From the NCBI GenBank assembly GCA_002255955.1, contig NKIM01000031.1, positions 1 to 61,716 on the forward strand: a stretch of 61,716 nt of DNA. The letters are read 5' to 3'. This DNA comes from Burkholderiales bacterium PBB2 (GTDB lineage: Bacteria > Pseudomonadota > Gammaproteobacteria > Burkholderiales > Burkholderiaceae_C). A program made the position numbers and the translations under genes. Under the pieces are notes generated by a model that did no database searches, was not told where the DNA came from, and was given only the letters and a program-made list of their open reading frames with translations. Below, piece by piece: positions 10,391-18,086 of the stretch (position 1 is the stretch's first letter; each line of letters opens with the position of its first letter).

Positions 10391-11362
10391 TCAGGCCGCC
10401 GCCGCACGCTTGTCGAGGTAGACGCCCAGGCCCTGGGCATTGAGCTCGATGTCCATCTCCAGCAAGCCCAGCTGTGCCACCAGGCTTTGCGTGCAGCCGT
10501 GGGCATGCAGGCGCGGCAGGTAGATGGCCTCCAGCCCGGTTTTCAGAAAAGCGTGGCGCTCGGGGCTGGCGCCGGCCGGTGCGGCATGGGCCAGGGCCAC
10601 CATCTCGTCGATCTGCTCGCGCAGCAGCTGGCCCAGGCGCTGCACCTCGGCCACGCTGCCGCCAACGCGGCTGTAGTGGGTCAGGAACATCTGCGTGGGC
10701 TCTAGAGCCAGCAGGCGATCCATCGAGGCCTTCAGCGCCTCGGGCTCGAACTGCACCGGCGTGCTGGTCGGCAAGGCCCAAGCACCTTGCGCGGTGTCGA
10801 ACTCGCGGTAGCTCAGGCCGAAGGTGTCGCCGGTGAAGCAGCCGTGGCTGTGCGCGTCCCAGATGCAGTGGTGGTGGCGGGCATGGCCGGGGGTGTCCAG
10901 CAGCAGCAAGGGGCGGCCGGCCAGGTGCAGGGTCTCGCCATCGCTGCTGGCCTGGGCTCGCTCGGCCGGCACCGGCACGAGGCGGCCGTAGGAGCGCTGC
11001 ATCTCGGCCTCGCCGTAAACAGCCTTGGCGCCCATGTAGAGCGCGGTCGGGTCGATCAGATGGCGCAGGCCACGCGGATGCACGACCAGGCGCGCCTGGG
11101 GCAGGGACTGCATCAGCAGGCCCACGCCGCCGGCATGGTCCAGATGCACATGGGTGGGGATCACCCAGTCCACCGCCTCCGGGCCCAGGCCCAGATCGCC
11201 CAGTGCCGCCAGCAGGCGCGGCACCGCGTGGTTGGTGCCAGTGTCGATGAAGGCGGCGCGGCCGGCCTCCACCATCAGGTAGGCGGCGTCGAACTGCGGG
11301 CGCTGAAAGCCGGTGTCGATGGCATAGATGCCATGGCCGAGGGGCTGGACAAAATCGTGCAT
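10391..11362 (-). CDS. metallo-beta-lactamase-fold hydrolase
   Basis: This 323-residue protein carries the metal-binding motif THVHLDHAGG (His71, His73, Asp75, His76). Further ligands appear in DTPGHARHHHCIW and in FTGDTFGL, the standard order for a binuclear zinc hydrolase of the MBL superfamily. No signal peptide is seen, so it is probably cytoplasmic. The substrate is unknown; many proteobacterial relatives are annotated only as MBL-fold metallo-hydrolases. A His-rich cluster (ARHHH) follows the second motif. It is transcribed divergently from the deformylase gene, about 70 bases apart. Confidence 0.87.
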   Translation of the reverse strand: MHDFVQPLGHGIYAIDTGFQRPQFDAAYLMVEAGRAAFIDTGTNHAVPRLLAALGDLGLGPEAVDWVIPTHVHLDHAGGVGLLMQSLPQARLVVHPRGLRHLIDPTALYMGAKAVYGEAEMQRSYGRLVPVPAERAQASSDGETLHLAGRPLLLLDTPGHARHHHCIWDAHSHGCFTGDTFGLSYREFDTAQGAWALPTSTPVQFEPEALKASMDRLLALEPTQMFLTHYSRVGGSVAEVQRLGQLLREQIDEMVALAHAAPAGASPERHAFLKTGLEAIYLPRLHAHGCTQSLVAQLGLLEMDIELNAQGLGVYLDKRAAAA

Positions 11363-11434
11363 GGCGGGTGTGTCTCCGGGCTCACTCCTAGAATCCGCCC
11401 ACCTTAACTGATCTCAAACTTGAGCGACGCTACC

Positions 11435-11971
11435 ATGGCCGTGCATGAAATCCTGAAGATGGGTGACCCGCGCCTGCTGCGCGTGGCCCAGCCGGTCACC
11501 AACTTCGGCACGCCCGAGCTGCGCGACCTGATCGCCGATATGTTCGAGACCATGAAGGCCGCCAACGGCGCCGGCCTGGCCGCGCCGCAGATCGGTGTGG
11601 ACCTGCGCCTGGTCATCTTCGGCTACCAGAGCAATGTGCGCTATCCGGACGCGCCGCCCGTGCCGCCGACCGTGCTGATCAACCCCGAGATCGAGCTGCT
11701 CGGCGCGGCCGATGAAGAGGGCTGGGAAGGCTGCCTTTCGGTGCCGGGTCTGCGCGGCGTGGTGCCGCGCCACGCACGCCTGCGCTACCGCGGCTTTGAC
11801 GCCGAAGGCCAGGCCTTCGAGCGCGAGGCCGAGGGCTTCCATGCCCGCGTGATCCAGCATGAATGCGACCACCTCGACGGCATCCTCTACCCGATGCGCG
11901 TCAAGGATTTCAGCCGCTTTGGCTTCACCTCGGTGCTGTTCCCGGAGCTGGACCCGGCGGCGGACGACTGA
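11435..11971 (+). CDS. def: peptide deformylase
   Basis: This enzyme removes the N-formyl group from nascent proteins. All three family motifs are intact in the 178-residue protein: [10 protein letters not shown] (45-54), EGCLSVP with metal ligand Cys100, and QHECDHLDG with His142, Glu143 and His146. The start at 11435 ([16 protein letters not shown]) matches the usual N-terminus; an in-frame TTG lies 15 bases upstream without a better ribosome binding site. The gene is not next to fmt, so it may be one of several def copies. It is monocistronic. Confidence 0.94.
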   Translation: MAVHEILKMGDPRLLRVAQPVTNFGTPELRDLIADMFETMKAANGAGLAAPQIGVDLRLVIFGYQSNVRYPDAPPVPPTVLINPEIELLGAADEEGWEGCLSVPGLRGVVPRHARLRYRGFDAEGQAFEREAEGFHARVIQHECDHLDGILYPMRVKDFSRFGFTSVLFPELDPAADD

Positions 11972-12085
11972 GACGCTCCTTTTGGGCGCGTGGCCTGCGC
12001 CTCGCGCCCGGCGCGGTGATTCTTTGTAAAGACGGTCCTCCGCCGCGCCTGATGGCGCGTTGAACGCAGGTCACAGGAGCTTGTC

Positions 12086-14182
12086 ATGAGAATCACTGCT
12101 GCCCGAAATTTCTCACCCGCCTCTGCGCTGCTCGGGGCCTGGCGCCAGGGCTTGTGCCTGGTTGTGGCGGTGCTGGGCCTGATCGGCGGGCCCGCGGCCC
12201 AGGCCGAGCCGGCCAACGCTGGTGACCCGCCCACGCGGGCCGGCCGGGTCTCCGAAGTGATCGGTGAGGCCTGGCTGTTCGATGCCGAGGCCAAGGAATG
12301 GACGCGGGTGACGCGCAACCAGACCATTTCCGAGGGCGACCGCCTGCGCACCGACGATCGCTCGCGCGTCAGCCTGCGGGTCGGCTCCACCAGCTTCTGG
12401 CTGGACGAGCGCAGCGATCTGGAGATCAGCCAGCTCGACGAGGGCCGCGTGCTGCTGCTCCTGGCCAAGGGCGATCTGGGCCTGCGCCTGCGCTCGCAGG
12501 AGGCCGTCAATGAGTACAAGGTGCAGACCCGCGAAGGCCTGTTCTTCGCCGAGCGCGAGGGCCTGTACCGCGTCGAGCAGCTGGACCGCGGCAGCCGCGG
12601 CTTTGCCTTGCAAGGCCGCCTGCGCTTTGAATCGGGCAAGGGCGAAAACGTGCTGCCGGTCTGGCTGCAGGACGGTGAGCAGGCGGAATTCTGGTGGGCC
12701 GGCGGCCCGCGCACCGAGCGCCAGCGCCTGCAGGGTGATGGCTTCATCGACTGGCTCAGCGCGCAAAGCCGGGCCGAGGGTGACAGCGTCAACCTGGGCC
12801 TGAGCCAGCGCTATGTCTCGCCCGAGATGACCGGCGCCGAAGACCTCGATCGTCACGGCCGCTGGGAGCAGTCGCCCGAGCATGGTGCGGTCTGGATTCC
12901 CACCGTGGTGGTGGCCGATTGGGCGCCGTACCGCTACGGCCGCTGGGTCTGGACCCGCCACTGGGGATGGAGCTGGGTCGATGACGCGCCCTGGGGCTTT
13001 GCGCCTTTCCACTATGGCCGCTGGGTCAGCTGGGGTGGCCGCTGGTGCTGGTCGCCGGGCCGCTATGTCGCGCGCCCGGTCTATGCCCCGGCCCTGGTCG
13101 CCTGGGTCGGTGGCCCGGCCGTGTCGGTGGGCATCAGCATCGGCGGCGGCGTGCGCCCGCCGCGCCCGCACTACGGCTGGTACCCCCTGGCCCCGCGTGA
13201 GGTCTATGTGCCTGGCTTCCGCCACAGCCCCGGTTATGTGGCGCGGCTGAACAACCATTTCGACCGCGACCCGGTCACGGTGAACAAGCCGCGCAGCAAC
13301 CGCGAGATCGGCGGCGCCATCAGCTATCTGCCCGGCTCGGGCGGCCCGGTGAGGGCCATGCCGGTGGCCGAGGCCGGCCCGGTGCGCCCCTTGCCGACGC
13401 CGCCCGCCCGCCAGGACCTGGCCGCCGTGCTGCCGCAGCGCCCGAACCCGGCACCGGGCCTGGACTCGGCCCAAGGCCGCAACCCGGCCGAGGTGCCCTG
13501 GCGCAACGACAACCTCGGCCAGCGCCGCCGCGAGATCCAGCGCGAGGCCGGGGTTGATCTGCCGGCCCGTGAGCCGCGTGAGCCCCGTGAAGTAAGGGAA
13601 GGGCGCTTCAACGGCCCGCAGCGCAACGAGATGGGCAGCAGCCTGCCCAGCCGCGAGCCGGTGCCTGGTCAGAACGGCCCGGTGCAAGCCAACCCTTCGC
13701 CCTCGGCCGCGCCCGAGCTGCCCTGGCGCGGTGGTGCGGCGCGTGTGGAACGTGTGGAACGTGTGGAGCGTGAACGCGAGCGTGAACGAGCCAACCCCTC
13801 GCTGCCCCAGGTTCAGCCCGCTCAGCCGCCGGCCGCGCAGATTCAGCAGATGCCGCAGGTCCCCCTGGGGCAGAGCGAGCCCGCGCCGCGGCCCTGGGCC
13901 GATCGCATCGGTGAGCGCGGGGACCGTGGCGATCGCGGTGAACGTGCCGGCCCGCCACGGCCCGAGCGCATGCCCGAGCGTCAGATGGAGCGCCCGATGG
14001 AACGCCAGATTGAGCGCCCGGTGGAACGCCCCCGCTCGGCCGAGCCTGCGACCCTGCCGCAGCGTGCGCCGCAGGCTGCTGTGCCGCAGCCGGCTCCGCG
14101 CAGCGAGCCGCAAGGCCCGCAGCGTGCCAATCAGGAGGGGCCGCCGCGCCGCAACGGCGATCGCCGCGATATGGAGCGCTGA
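12086..14182 (+). CDS. FecR/DUF6600-like exported protein with Pro/Arg/Glu-rich tail
   Basis: This 698-residue protein starts with a signal peptide ending PAAQAEPA. Residues about 50-230 resemble a FecR-like domain (GRVSEVIGEAWLFDAEAKEW, EGDRLRTDDRSRVSLRVGST). A Trp/Tyr/Gly-rich region at about 265-400 contains tandem RYGRWVW/HYGRWVSWGG motifs characteristic of DUF6600. The last 300 residues are disordered, rich in Pro, Arg, Gln and Glu, with repeats such as RVERVERVERERER and MERPMERQIERP. A strong ribosome binding site (CACAGGAGC) supports the start. A surface or periplasmic location is likely; function unknown. Confidence 0.85.
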   Translation: MRITAARNFSPASALLGAWRQGLCLVVAVLGLIGGPAAQAEPANAGDPPTRAGRVSEVIGEAWLFDAEAKEWTRVTRNQTISEGDRLRTDDRSRVSLRVGSTSFWLDERSDLEISQLDEGRVLLLLAKGDLGLRLRSQEAVNEYKVQTREGLFFAEREGLYRVEQLDRGSRGFALQGRLRFESGKGENVLPVWLQDGEQAEFWWAGGPRTERQRLQGDGFIDWLSAQSRAEGDSVNLGLSQRYVSPEMTGAEDLDRHGRWEQSPEHGAVWIPTVVVADWAPYRYGRWVWTRHWGWSWVDDAPWGFAPFHYGRWVSWGGRWCWSPGRYVARPVYAPALVAWVGGPAVSVGISIGGGVRPPRPHYGWYPLAPREVYVPGFRHSPGYVARLNNHFDRDPVTVNKPRSNREIGGAISYLPGSGGPVRAMPVAEAGPVRPLPTPPARQDLAAVLPQRPNPAPGLDSAQGRNPAEVPWRNDNLGQRRREIQREAGVDLPAREPREPREVREGRFNGPQRNEMGSSLPSREPVPGQNGPVQANPSPSAAPELPWRGGAARVERVERVERERERERANPSLPQVQPAQPPAAQIQQMPQVPLGQSEPAPRPWADRIGERGDRGDRGERAGPPRPERMPERQMERPMERQIERPVERPRSAEPATLPQRAPQAAVPQPAPRSEPQGPQRANQEGPPRRNGDRRDMER
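13741..13767 (+). repeat. 9-bp coding tandem repeat in the low-complexity tail
   Basis: CGTGTGGAA/G is repeated three times and encodes consecutive RVE units, followed by an imperfect GAACGCGAGC continuation. Such repeats are prone to slippage and would change the tail length in frame. Confidence 0.8.
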
Positions 14183-14210
14183 GCGCCACCACCCTCCGCC
14201 GCCTCAGCCC

Positions 14211-14246
14211 AAGCGCTGACGCCTTCCCGGGCGCAGCGCTTTTCTT
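14211..14246. terminator. terminator between convergent genes
   Basis: AAGCGCTG pairs with CAGCGCTT, extended by CGCC/GGCG around a short loop with one bulged A, followed by TTTTCTTT on the plus strand. It lies 28 bases past the DUF6600-like gene and before the stop of the convergent esterase gene. Confidence 0.75.
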
Positions 14247-14262
14247 TCGTTTCAGCGGGCGT

Positions 14263-14991
14263 TCAGAGCAGGGGTTGCAACGCCGGCCAGACCTGGTCCA
14301 GCATCAGCGGATGGGCCTTGGCCAGGGGGTGGATGCGGTCGGGCTGGAACCAGCTCTCGGCATCGGGTTTTTCGGCGAAGCCGGCCAGCAGGAAGGGCGT
14401 CAAGGCGATCTTCTCGGCCTTGGCCACCTCGGGGAACAGGCTGGCAAATTCGCGCGCATAGCTGGCGCCGTAATTGGGCGGCACCTGCATGCCCACCAGT
14501 TGCACCTTGGCGCCGGCGGCCTTGCCGGCGCGCACCATGGCCAGCAGGTTCTCGCGGCTGCTGGCCAGGGGCAGGCCGCGCAGGGCGTCGTTGCCGCCCA
14601 GCTCGATGATCAGCACGGCCGGCTTGTGCAGCTTGAGCAAGGGCTCGAGGCGTGCGCGGCCGCCGGCCGTGGTTTCGCCGCTGATGCTGGCATTGACGAC
14701 CTGGTAGCGCCGGCCTTGCGGAAGCTTGTGGCCGGCCAGCTTTTGCTCCAGCAGGGCCACCCAGCCCTGACCGCGGGCCAGGCCGTATTCGGCCGAGAGG
14801 CTGTCGCCCAGCACCAGCAGCTTGCGCTCGGAAGTCGCCGTGGCTTGGGTCTGGGCGATCGCCGACCCTGCGAAAGCCAGGCCAAGGATGCAGGCGCTAC
14901 AGTGCAGGGCTTGCTTGAGCACGCTGCGCCGTGCGGCTGTCGCGGGCGTCTTCGTCCAGTCCTTTGTCATTCCTTGGGGTTCTTCCGTCAT
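14263..14991 (-). CDS. GDSL-type arylesterase/lysophospholipase (TesA-like)
   Basis: This SGNH hydrolase has block I VLGDSLSAEYGL with nucleophile Ser64, block II in the region of SISGETTAGG, block III ELGGNDALRG, and the catalytic pair DRIHP (Asp218, His221). A signal peptide with a twin arginine and hydrophobic core precedes the domain and ends GSAIAQ, placing the enzyme in the periplasm. E. coli TesA (thioesterase I/lysophospholipase L1/protease I) is the family reference. Its first ATG overlaps the start codon of the divergent ABC ATPase; a second in-frame ATG at 14970 is the alternative start. The divergent pairing with a LolD-like ATPase matches tesA-ybbA. Confidence 0.9.
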   Translation of the reverse strand: MTEEPQGMTKDWTKTPATAARRSVLKQALHCSACILGLAFAGSAIAQTQATATSERKLLVLGDSLSAEYGLARGQGWVALLEQKLAGHKLPQGRRYQVVNASISGETTAGGRARLEPLLKLHKPAVLIIELGGNDALRGLPLASSRENLLAMVRAGKAAGAKVQLVGMQVPPNYGASYAREFASLFPEVAKAEKIALTPFLLAGFAEKPDAESWFQPDRIHPLAKAHPLMLDQVWPALQPLL

Positions 14992-15691
14992 GTCCGAAAT
15001 TCTTGTGGAAGTCGATCACATCAACAAACGGGTGCGTGATGCGACCGGTGAGCTGGGCATTCTGCATGACATCAGCTTTTCGCTCCGGGCGAGGGAATCG
15101 GTGGCCATCGTCGGTGCCTCGGGCTCAGGCAAGAGCACCTTGCTGGCCATCCTGGCCGGCCTGGACACGCCCAGCAGCGGCACGGTGCGCTTGCGTGGCC
15201 AGGATCTGTTTGTGCTGGACGAAGACCAGCGCGCCGCGGTGCGCGGCGCCGAGCTCGGCTTTGTGTTCCAGAGCTTCCAGCTTCTGCCGAACCTGACGGC
15301 GCTGGAGAACGTGATGCTGCCGCTGGAGCTGCGCGGCGATCCGCAGGCCCGCAGTCTGGCCACGCAGATGTTGGGCCGCGTGGGGCTGTCCGAGCGATTG
15401 GGCCATTACCCGCGCGTGCTCTCGGGCGGTGAGCAGCAGCGCGTGGCGCTGGCCCGCGCCTTTGTGCAGCGGCCAGCCCTGCTGCTGGCCGACGAGCCCA
15501 CCGGCAGCCTCGATTTCGCCACCGGCGCGGCCGTGATGGAGTTGATGTTTGAGCTCAACCGCGAGGCGGGCACCACCCTGGTGCTGGTGACCCACGATCC
15601 GGCGATTGCCCGGCGCTGCCAGCGGCAGCTGCGCATTGAGGCCGGCCGCCTGCAGGAGCTCGATGTGGCCGAGCCGGCGCTGAACGTCTGA
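14990..15691 (+). CDS. LolD/YbbA-type ABC transporter ATPase
   Basis: This 233-residue ATPase has Walker A GASGSGKST (42-50), Q-loop FVFQSFQLLP, signature LSGGEQQRVALARA (144-157), Walker B LLLADEPTGSLD and H-loop VTHD. These are all intact and typical of the MacB/LolD/FtsE family. In E. coli the divergent neighbour of tesA is ybbA, followed by the FtsX-type permease ybbP. Here a terminator follows directly and no permease is present, so its partner must be elsewhere or lost. The N-terminal extension of the open frame upstream of 14990 lies antisense to the esterase and is not conserved-looking. Confidence 0.9.
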   Translation: MSEILVEVDHINKRVRDATGELGILHDISFSLRARESVAIVGASGSGKSTLLAILAGLDTPSSGTVRLRGQDLFVLDEDQRAAVRGAELGFVFQSFQLLPNLTALENVMLPLELRGDPQARSLATQMLGRVGLSERLGHYPRVLSGGEQQRVALARAFVQRPALLLADEPTGSLDFATGAAVMELMFELNREAGTTLVLVTHDPAIARRCQRQLRIEAGRLQELDVAEPALNV

Positions 15692-15706
15692 GGCGCAGCC
15701 AACAAA

Positions 15707-15742
15707 AAACCCGCGCGGCCTGAGGGCCGGGCGGGTTTCTTT
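15707..15742. terminator. bidirectional intrinsic terminator
   Basis: AAACCCGCGCGGCC and GGGCCGGGCGGGTTT form a long GC-rich hairpin flanked by an A-run on the left and a T-run on the right. It serves both the ABC ATPase gene and the convergent ppiC gene. Confidence 0.85.
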
Positions 15743-15765
15743 CTTTTGCCTTCAAGCGGGCAAAG

Positions 15766-15790
15766 CGAGCCAGGCGAGCCAGGCGAGCCA
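15766..15790. repeat. 9-bp tandem repeat, 2.8 copies
   Basis: CGAGCCAGG occurs twice in full and a third time as CGAGCCA between the terminator and the ppiC stop codon. It is noncoding. Confidence 0.85.
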
Positions 15791-15807
15791 TATGGCCCGC
15801 CGCGCCA

Positions 15808-16611
15808 TCAGTTGGCGAACTTGTAGTCGGTCTTGGCCTTGGTCTTCAGCTCTTGCTGGAAGGCGCCGACCTTCTGCTGTTGCAGGCGTTGCACGATCTG
15901 GGTCTTGACGTCGTCGAAGGCCGGGAACTGGGCTTCGCGGGTGTCTTCCACCTTGATGATGTGGAAACCGTACTGGGTCTTGACCGGGGTGTCGGTCATT
16001 TCGCCCTTCTTCAGCTTGGTGATGGCTTCGGCAAACTCCGGCACGTAGCTGCTGGGCTTGGCGAAGTCCAGATCGCCACCGTTGGCGGCAGAGCCGGTGT
16101 CCTTGGAGTTCTTGCTGGCCAGGTCTTCGAACTTGGCGCCGGCCTTGAGCTGGGCGATCAGGGCCTTGGCGTCTTCTTCCTTCTCGACCAGGATGTGGCG
16201 GGCGCGCACTTCTTCGCCGCTGTTCTGGGCCTTGAACTTGTCGTACTCGGCCTTGGCATCCGCGTCGGTGACGGGGTTCTTCTTGGCGTAGTCGGCGAAC
16301 AGTTCGCGGATCAGGATGCTCTGGCGGGCCAGTTCCATCTGTGCCTTGTAGTCGGCGCTGGCCGGGATGCCGCGCTTCTCGGCTTCCTGCATGAAGATCT
16401 CGCGCAGCACGACTTCATCCTTGACCTGGGTTTCCAGCTCCGGCGTGCGGGGCTGTTGGCCGCTCTTGGTGACTTGGCCGATCAGCTGCTCGGCGCGTGC
16501 CTTGGGCACGGCTTTGCCGTTCACGATGGCGAGGTTCTGCGCGCTGGCCGACATGGGCAGGAGCGCAGCGGACAGGGCCGCGACGGAGGCGGCAAGCACA
16601 AACTTCTTCAT
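15808..16611 (-). CDS. periplasmic parvulin-type peptidyl-prolyl isomerase
   Basis: This 267-residue protein has a signal peptide (MKKFVLAASVAALSAALLPM, cleavage after SASA near residue 24). An N-terminal SurA-like chaperone helix region follows, then a parvulin domain at about 135-228. That domain shows ARHILVEKEEDAKALIAQLK, FEDLASKNSKDTGSAANGGD and TQYGFHIIKVED. It would catalyse cis-trans isomerisation at proline during folding of exported proteins. It is the last gene of the selO-msrB-yciB-bolA run, 59 bases after bolA, an order seen in many Burkholderiales. Confidence 0.93.
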   Translation of the reverse strand: MKKFVLAASVAALSAALLPMSASAQNLAIVNGKAVPKARAEQLIGQVTKSGQQPRTPELETQVKDEVVLREIFMQEAEKRGIPASADYKAQMELARQSILIRELFADYAKKNPVTDADAKAEYDKFKAQNSGEEVRARHILVEKEEDAKALIAQLKAGAKFEDLASKNSKDTGSAANGGDLDFAKPSSYVPEFAEAITKLKKGEMTDTPVKTQYGFHIIKVEDTREAQFPAFDDVKTQIVQRLQQQKVGAFQQELKTKAKTDYKFAN

Positions 16612-16670
16612 GGGTAGGGCTTCAGGCTAAAAAAATGCGCCGTATCGGCGCTGATCGATTGTGTGAAGAA

Positions 16671-16943
16671 TCAGTTTTCTTGGGGTGTGCTGGCGTCGAT
16701 CGCCAGCGCATGGATGCCTTGCTGCATCAACTCACCCAACGAATGATATACGAGCCGATGGCGCGCCACGCGCCCCAGTCCGGCGAAGCGGCTGCTGCAG
16801 ATGCGCACCGAGTAATGCCCACCTTCCCGGGCGCCGGCATGGCCGGCGTGGAGGTGGCTGTCGTCCTGCACCTCGAGCGACTCTGGGCTGAGTGCGGCTT
16901 GCAGCCGGGCATAGATTTCCTGGCTCAGGGCGGGGTGACTCAT
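16671..16943 (-). CDS. BolA-family protein
   Basis: This 90-residue BolA-like protein has the class II KH-like core: LEVQDDSHLHAGHAGAREGG, then HYSVRICSSRF, and RHRLVYHSLGELM followed by IHALAI. BolA proteins partner with monothiol glutaredoxins in iron-sulfur handling and affect morphology and biofilm formation. The start ATG overlaps the yciB stop by four bases (ATGA), indicating translational coupling to yciB. This defines the start even though the frame remains open far upstream. Confidence 0.93.
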   Translation of the reverse strand: MSHPALSQEIYARLQAALSPESLEVQDDSHLHAGHAGAREGGHYSVRICSSRFAGLGRVARHRLVYHSLGELMQQGIHALAIDASTPQEN

Positions 16944-17620
16944 GCCTGGGGTCCTTGTGCTTCCTGGGCCGGTGCGTTTTTCTCTTCGGCCTTGTCCTCG
17001 GCGGCTTGCTCGGGCAGGTGGCGGCTCAAGTAGACGCCCTGGGCGACGGTAAACACCAGGATCAGGCCGGTGACGCCGAAGACCTTGAAGTCCGCCCAGG
17101 TCGAGGTCGAGAAGTTGTAGGCCACGTAGAGGTTGGCAATACCGAGGGTGGCGAAAAACAGCACCCAGGCGCGGTTCAGGTTCTGCCAGGCGAAGGCCGG
17201 CAGCTCCAGCTCGGCGCCCAGCATCTTCTGGATCAGATTGCGCTTGAAGAACTGCGCCGAGCCCCAGAACACCAGGGCCATGCCCCAGTACAGGCCGGTG
17301 GGCTTCCATTTGATGAAGGTCTCGTTGTGGAACCAGATGGTCGCCCCGCCCAGCACCACGACCAGGGCCAGGCTGATCCAGAGCATCAGATCGATCTTCT
17401 TGCCACGCAGCTTGAGCAGCAGGGCCTGGGTCAGCGTGGCCACCATCACCACCAGGGTGGCCAGCAGCACGGCGGCCTCTTCGGTGCCGACCTTGCCGCC
17501 CGACACCATGAAGCCGAAATGCTCGGTGGCGAAGGCCGCGGCCCAGTCCTTGTGCGCATCTGCGTACTTGAAGGTGGCAAAGAACAGGATCAGCGGCAGG
17601 AAATCGAGCAGGAGCTTCAT
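16940..17620 (-). CDS. yciB: YciB/IspA-type inner-membrane septation protein
   Basis: This 226-residue inner-membrane protein starts MKLLLDFLPLILFFATFKYA, the family's typical opening, and has five to six transmembrane segments. Conserved residues include LMLWISLALVVVLGGATIWF and a WKPTGLYW segment. YciB members influence cell-envelope synthesis and septation. I use the ATG at 17620 rather than in-frame ATGs at 17626 or 17644, by comparison with the usual N-terminus. The C-terminal tail is Ala/Glu/Gln-rich. It is coupled to bolA by a 4-base overlap. Confidence 0.93.
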   Translation of the reverse strand: MKLLLDFLPLILFFATFKYADAHKDWAAAFATEHFGFMVSGGKVGTEEAAVLLATLVVMVATLTQALLLKLRGKKIDLMLWISLALVVVLGGATIWFHNETFIKWKPTGLYWGMALVFWGSAQFFKRNLIQKMLGAELELPAFAWQNLNRAWVLFFATLGIANLYVAYNFSTSTWADFKVFGVTGLILVFTVAQGVYLSRHLPEQAAEDKAEEKNAPAQEAQGPQA

Positions 17621-17669
17621 GGGCATGGCGGGCCGGCGTGGCACCGCAGTAAGGTCGGCCTGGCGGAAC

Positions 17670-18086
17670 TCAGGTCCGGGGCGCGAAGTCTATCGCGGCC
17701 GAGTTGATGCAGAAGCGCTCGCCCGTGGGCTCGGGGCCGTCCGGGAAGACATGGCCCAGGTGGGAGCCGCAGTTGTTGCAGCGCACTTCGATGCGCACCA
17801 TGCCGTGGCTTTCATCGACGATGCGCTCGATCAGCTCCGAGTTGACCGGCGCCCAGTAGCTGGGCCAGCCGCAGCCGGCATCGAACTTGGTCTCGGGCGC
17901 GAACAGGGCTTCGCCGCAGCCGACGCAGCGGTAGAGGCCGTTCTTTTCGAAATGGTCCCAGTACTTGCCGGTGAAGGCGCGCTCGGTGCCGGCCTGGCGG
18001 GCGACCTGGTACTGCATCGGGTCCAGCTGCTCGCGCCACTCGGCATCGCTCTTCTGCACCGGGTATTGTTTTTTGTGCTCGCTCAT
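17670..18086 (-). CDS. msrB: peptide-methionine (R)-S-oxide reductase
   Basis: This enzyme reduces methionine-R-sulfoxide in proteins. The 138-residue length is standard. Zinc-binding CxxC pairs are CVGC and CNNC, CGWPSYW matches the family, and the catalytic cysteine is in [11 protein letters not shown]. No signal peptide is present, so it is cytoplasmic. Its start overlaps the selO stop by four bases, which couples methionine-sulfoxide repair to SelO, an AMPylator linked to oxidative stress. Confidence 0.96.
   Translation of the reverse strand: MSEHKKQYPVQKSDAEWREQLDPMQYQVARQAGTERAFTGKYWDHFEKNGLYRCVGCGEALFAPETKFDAGCGWPSYWAPVNSELIERIVDESHGMVRIEVRCNNCGSHLGHVFPDGPEPTGERFCINSAAIDFAPRT

Noticed and set aside
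15766-15790. CRISPR-like array
   Set aside because: Only 2.8 copies of a 9-base unit without spacers; no CRISPR structure or cas genes anywhere in the window.
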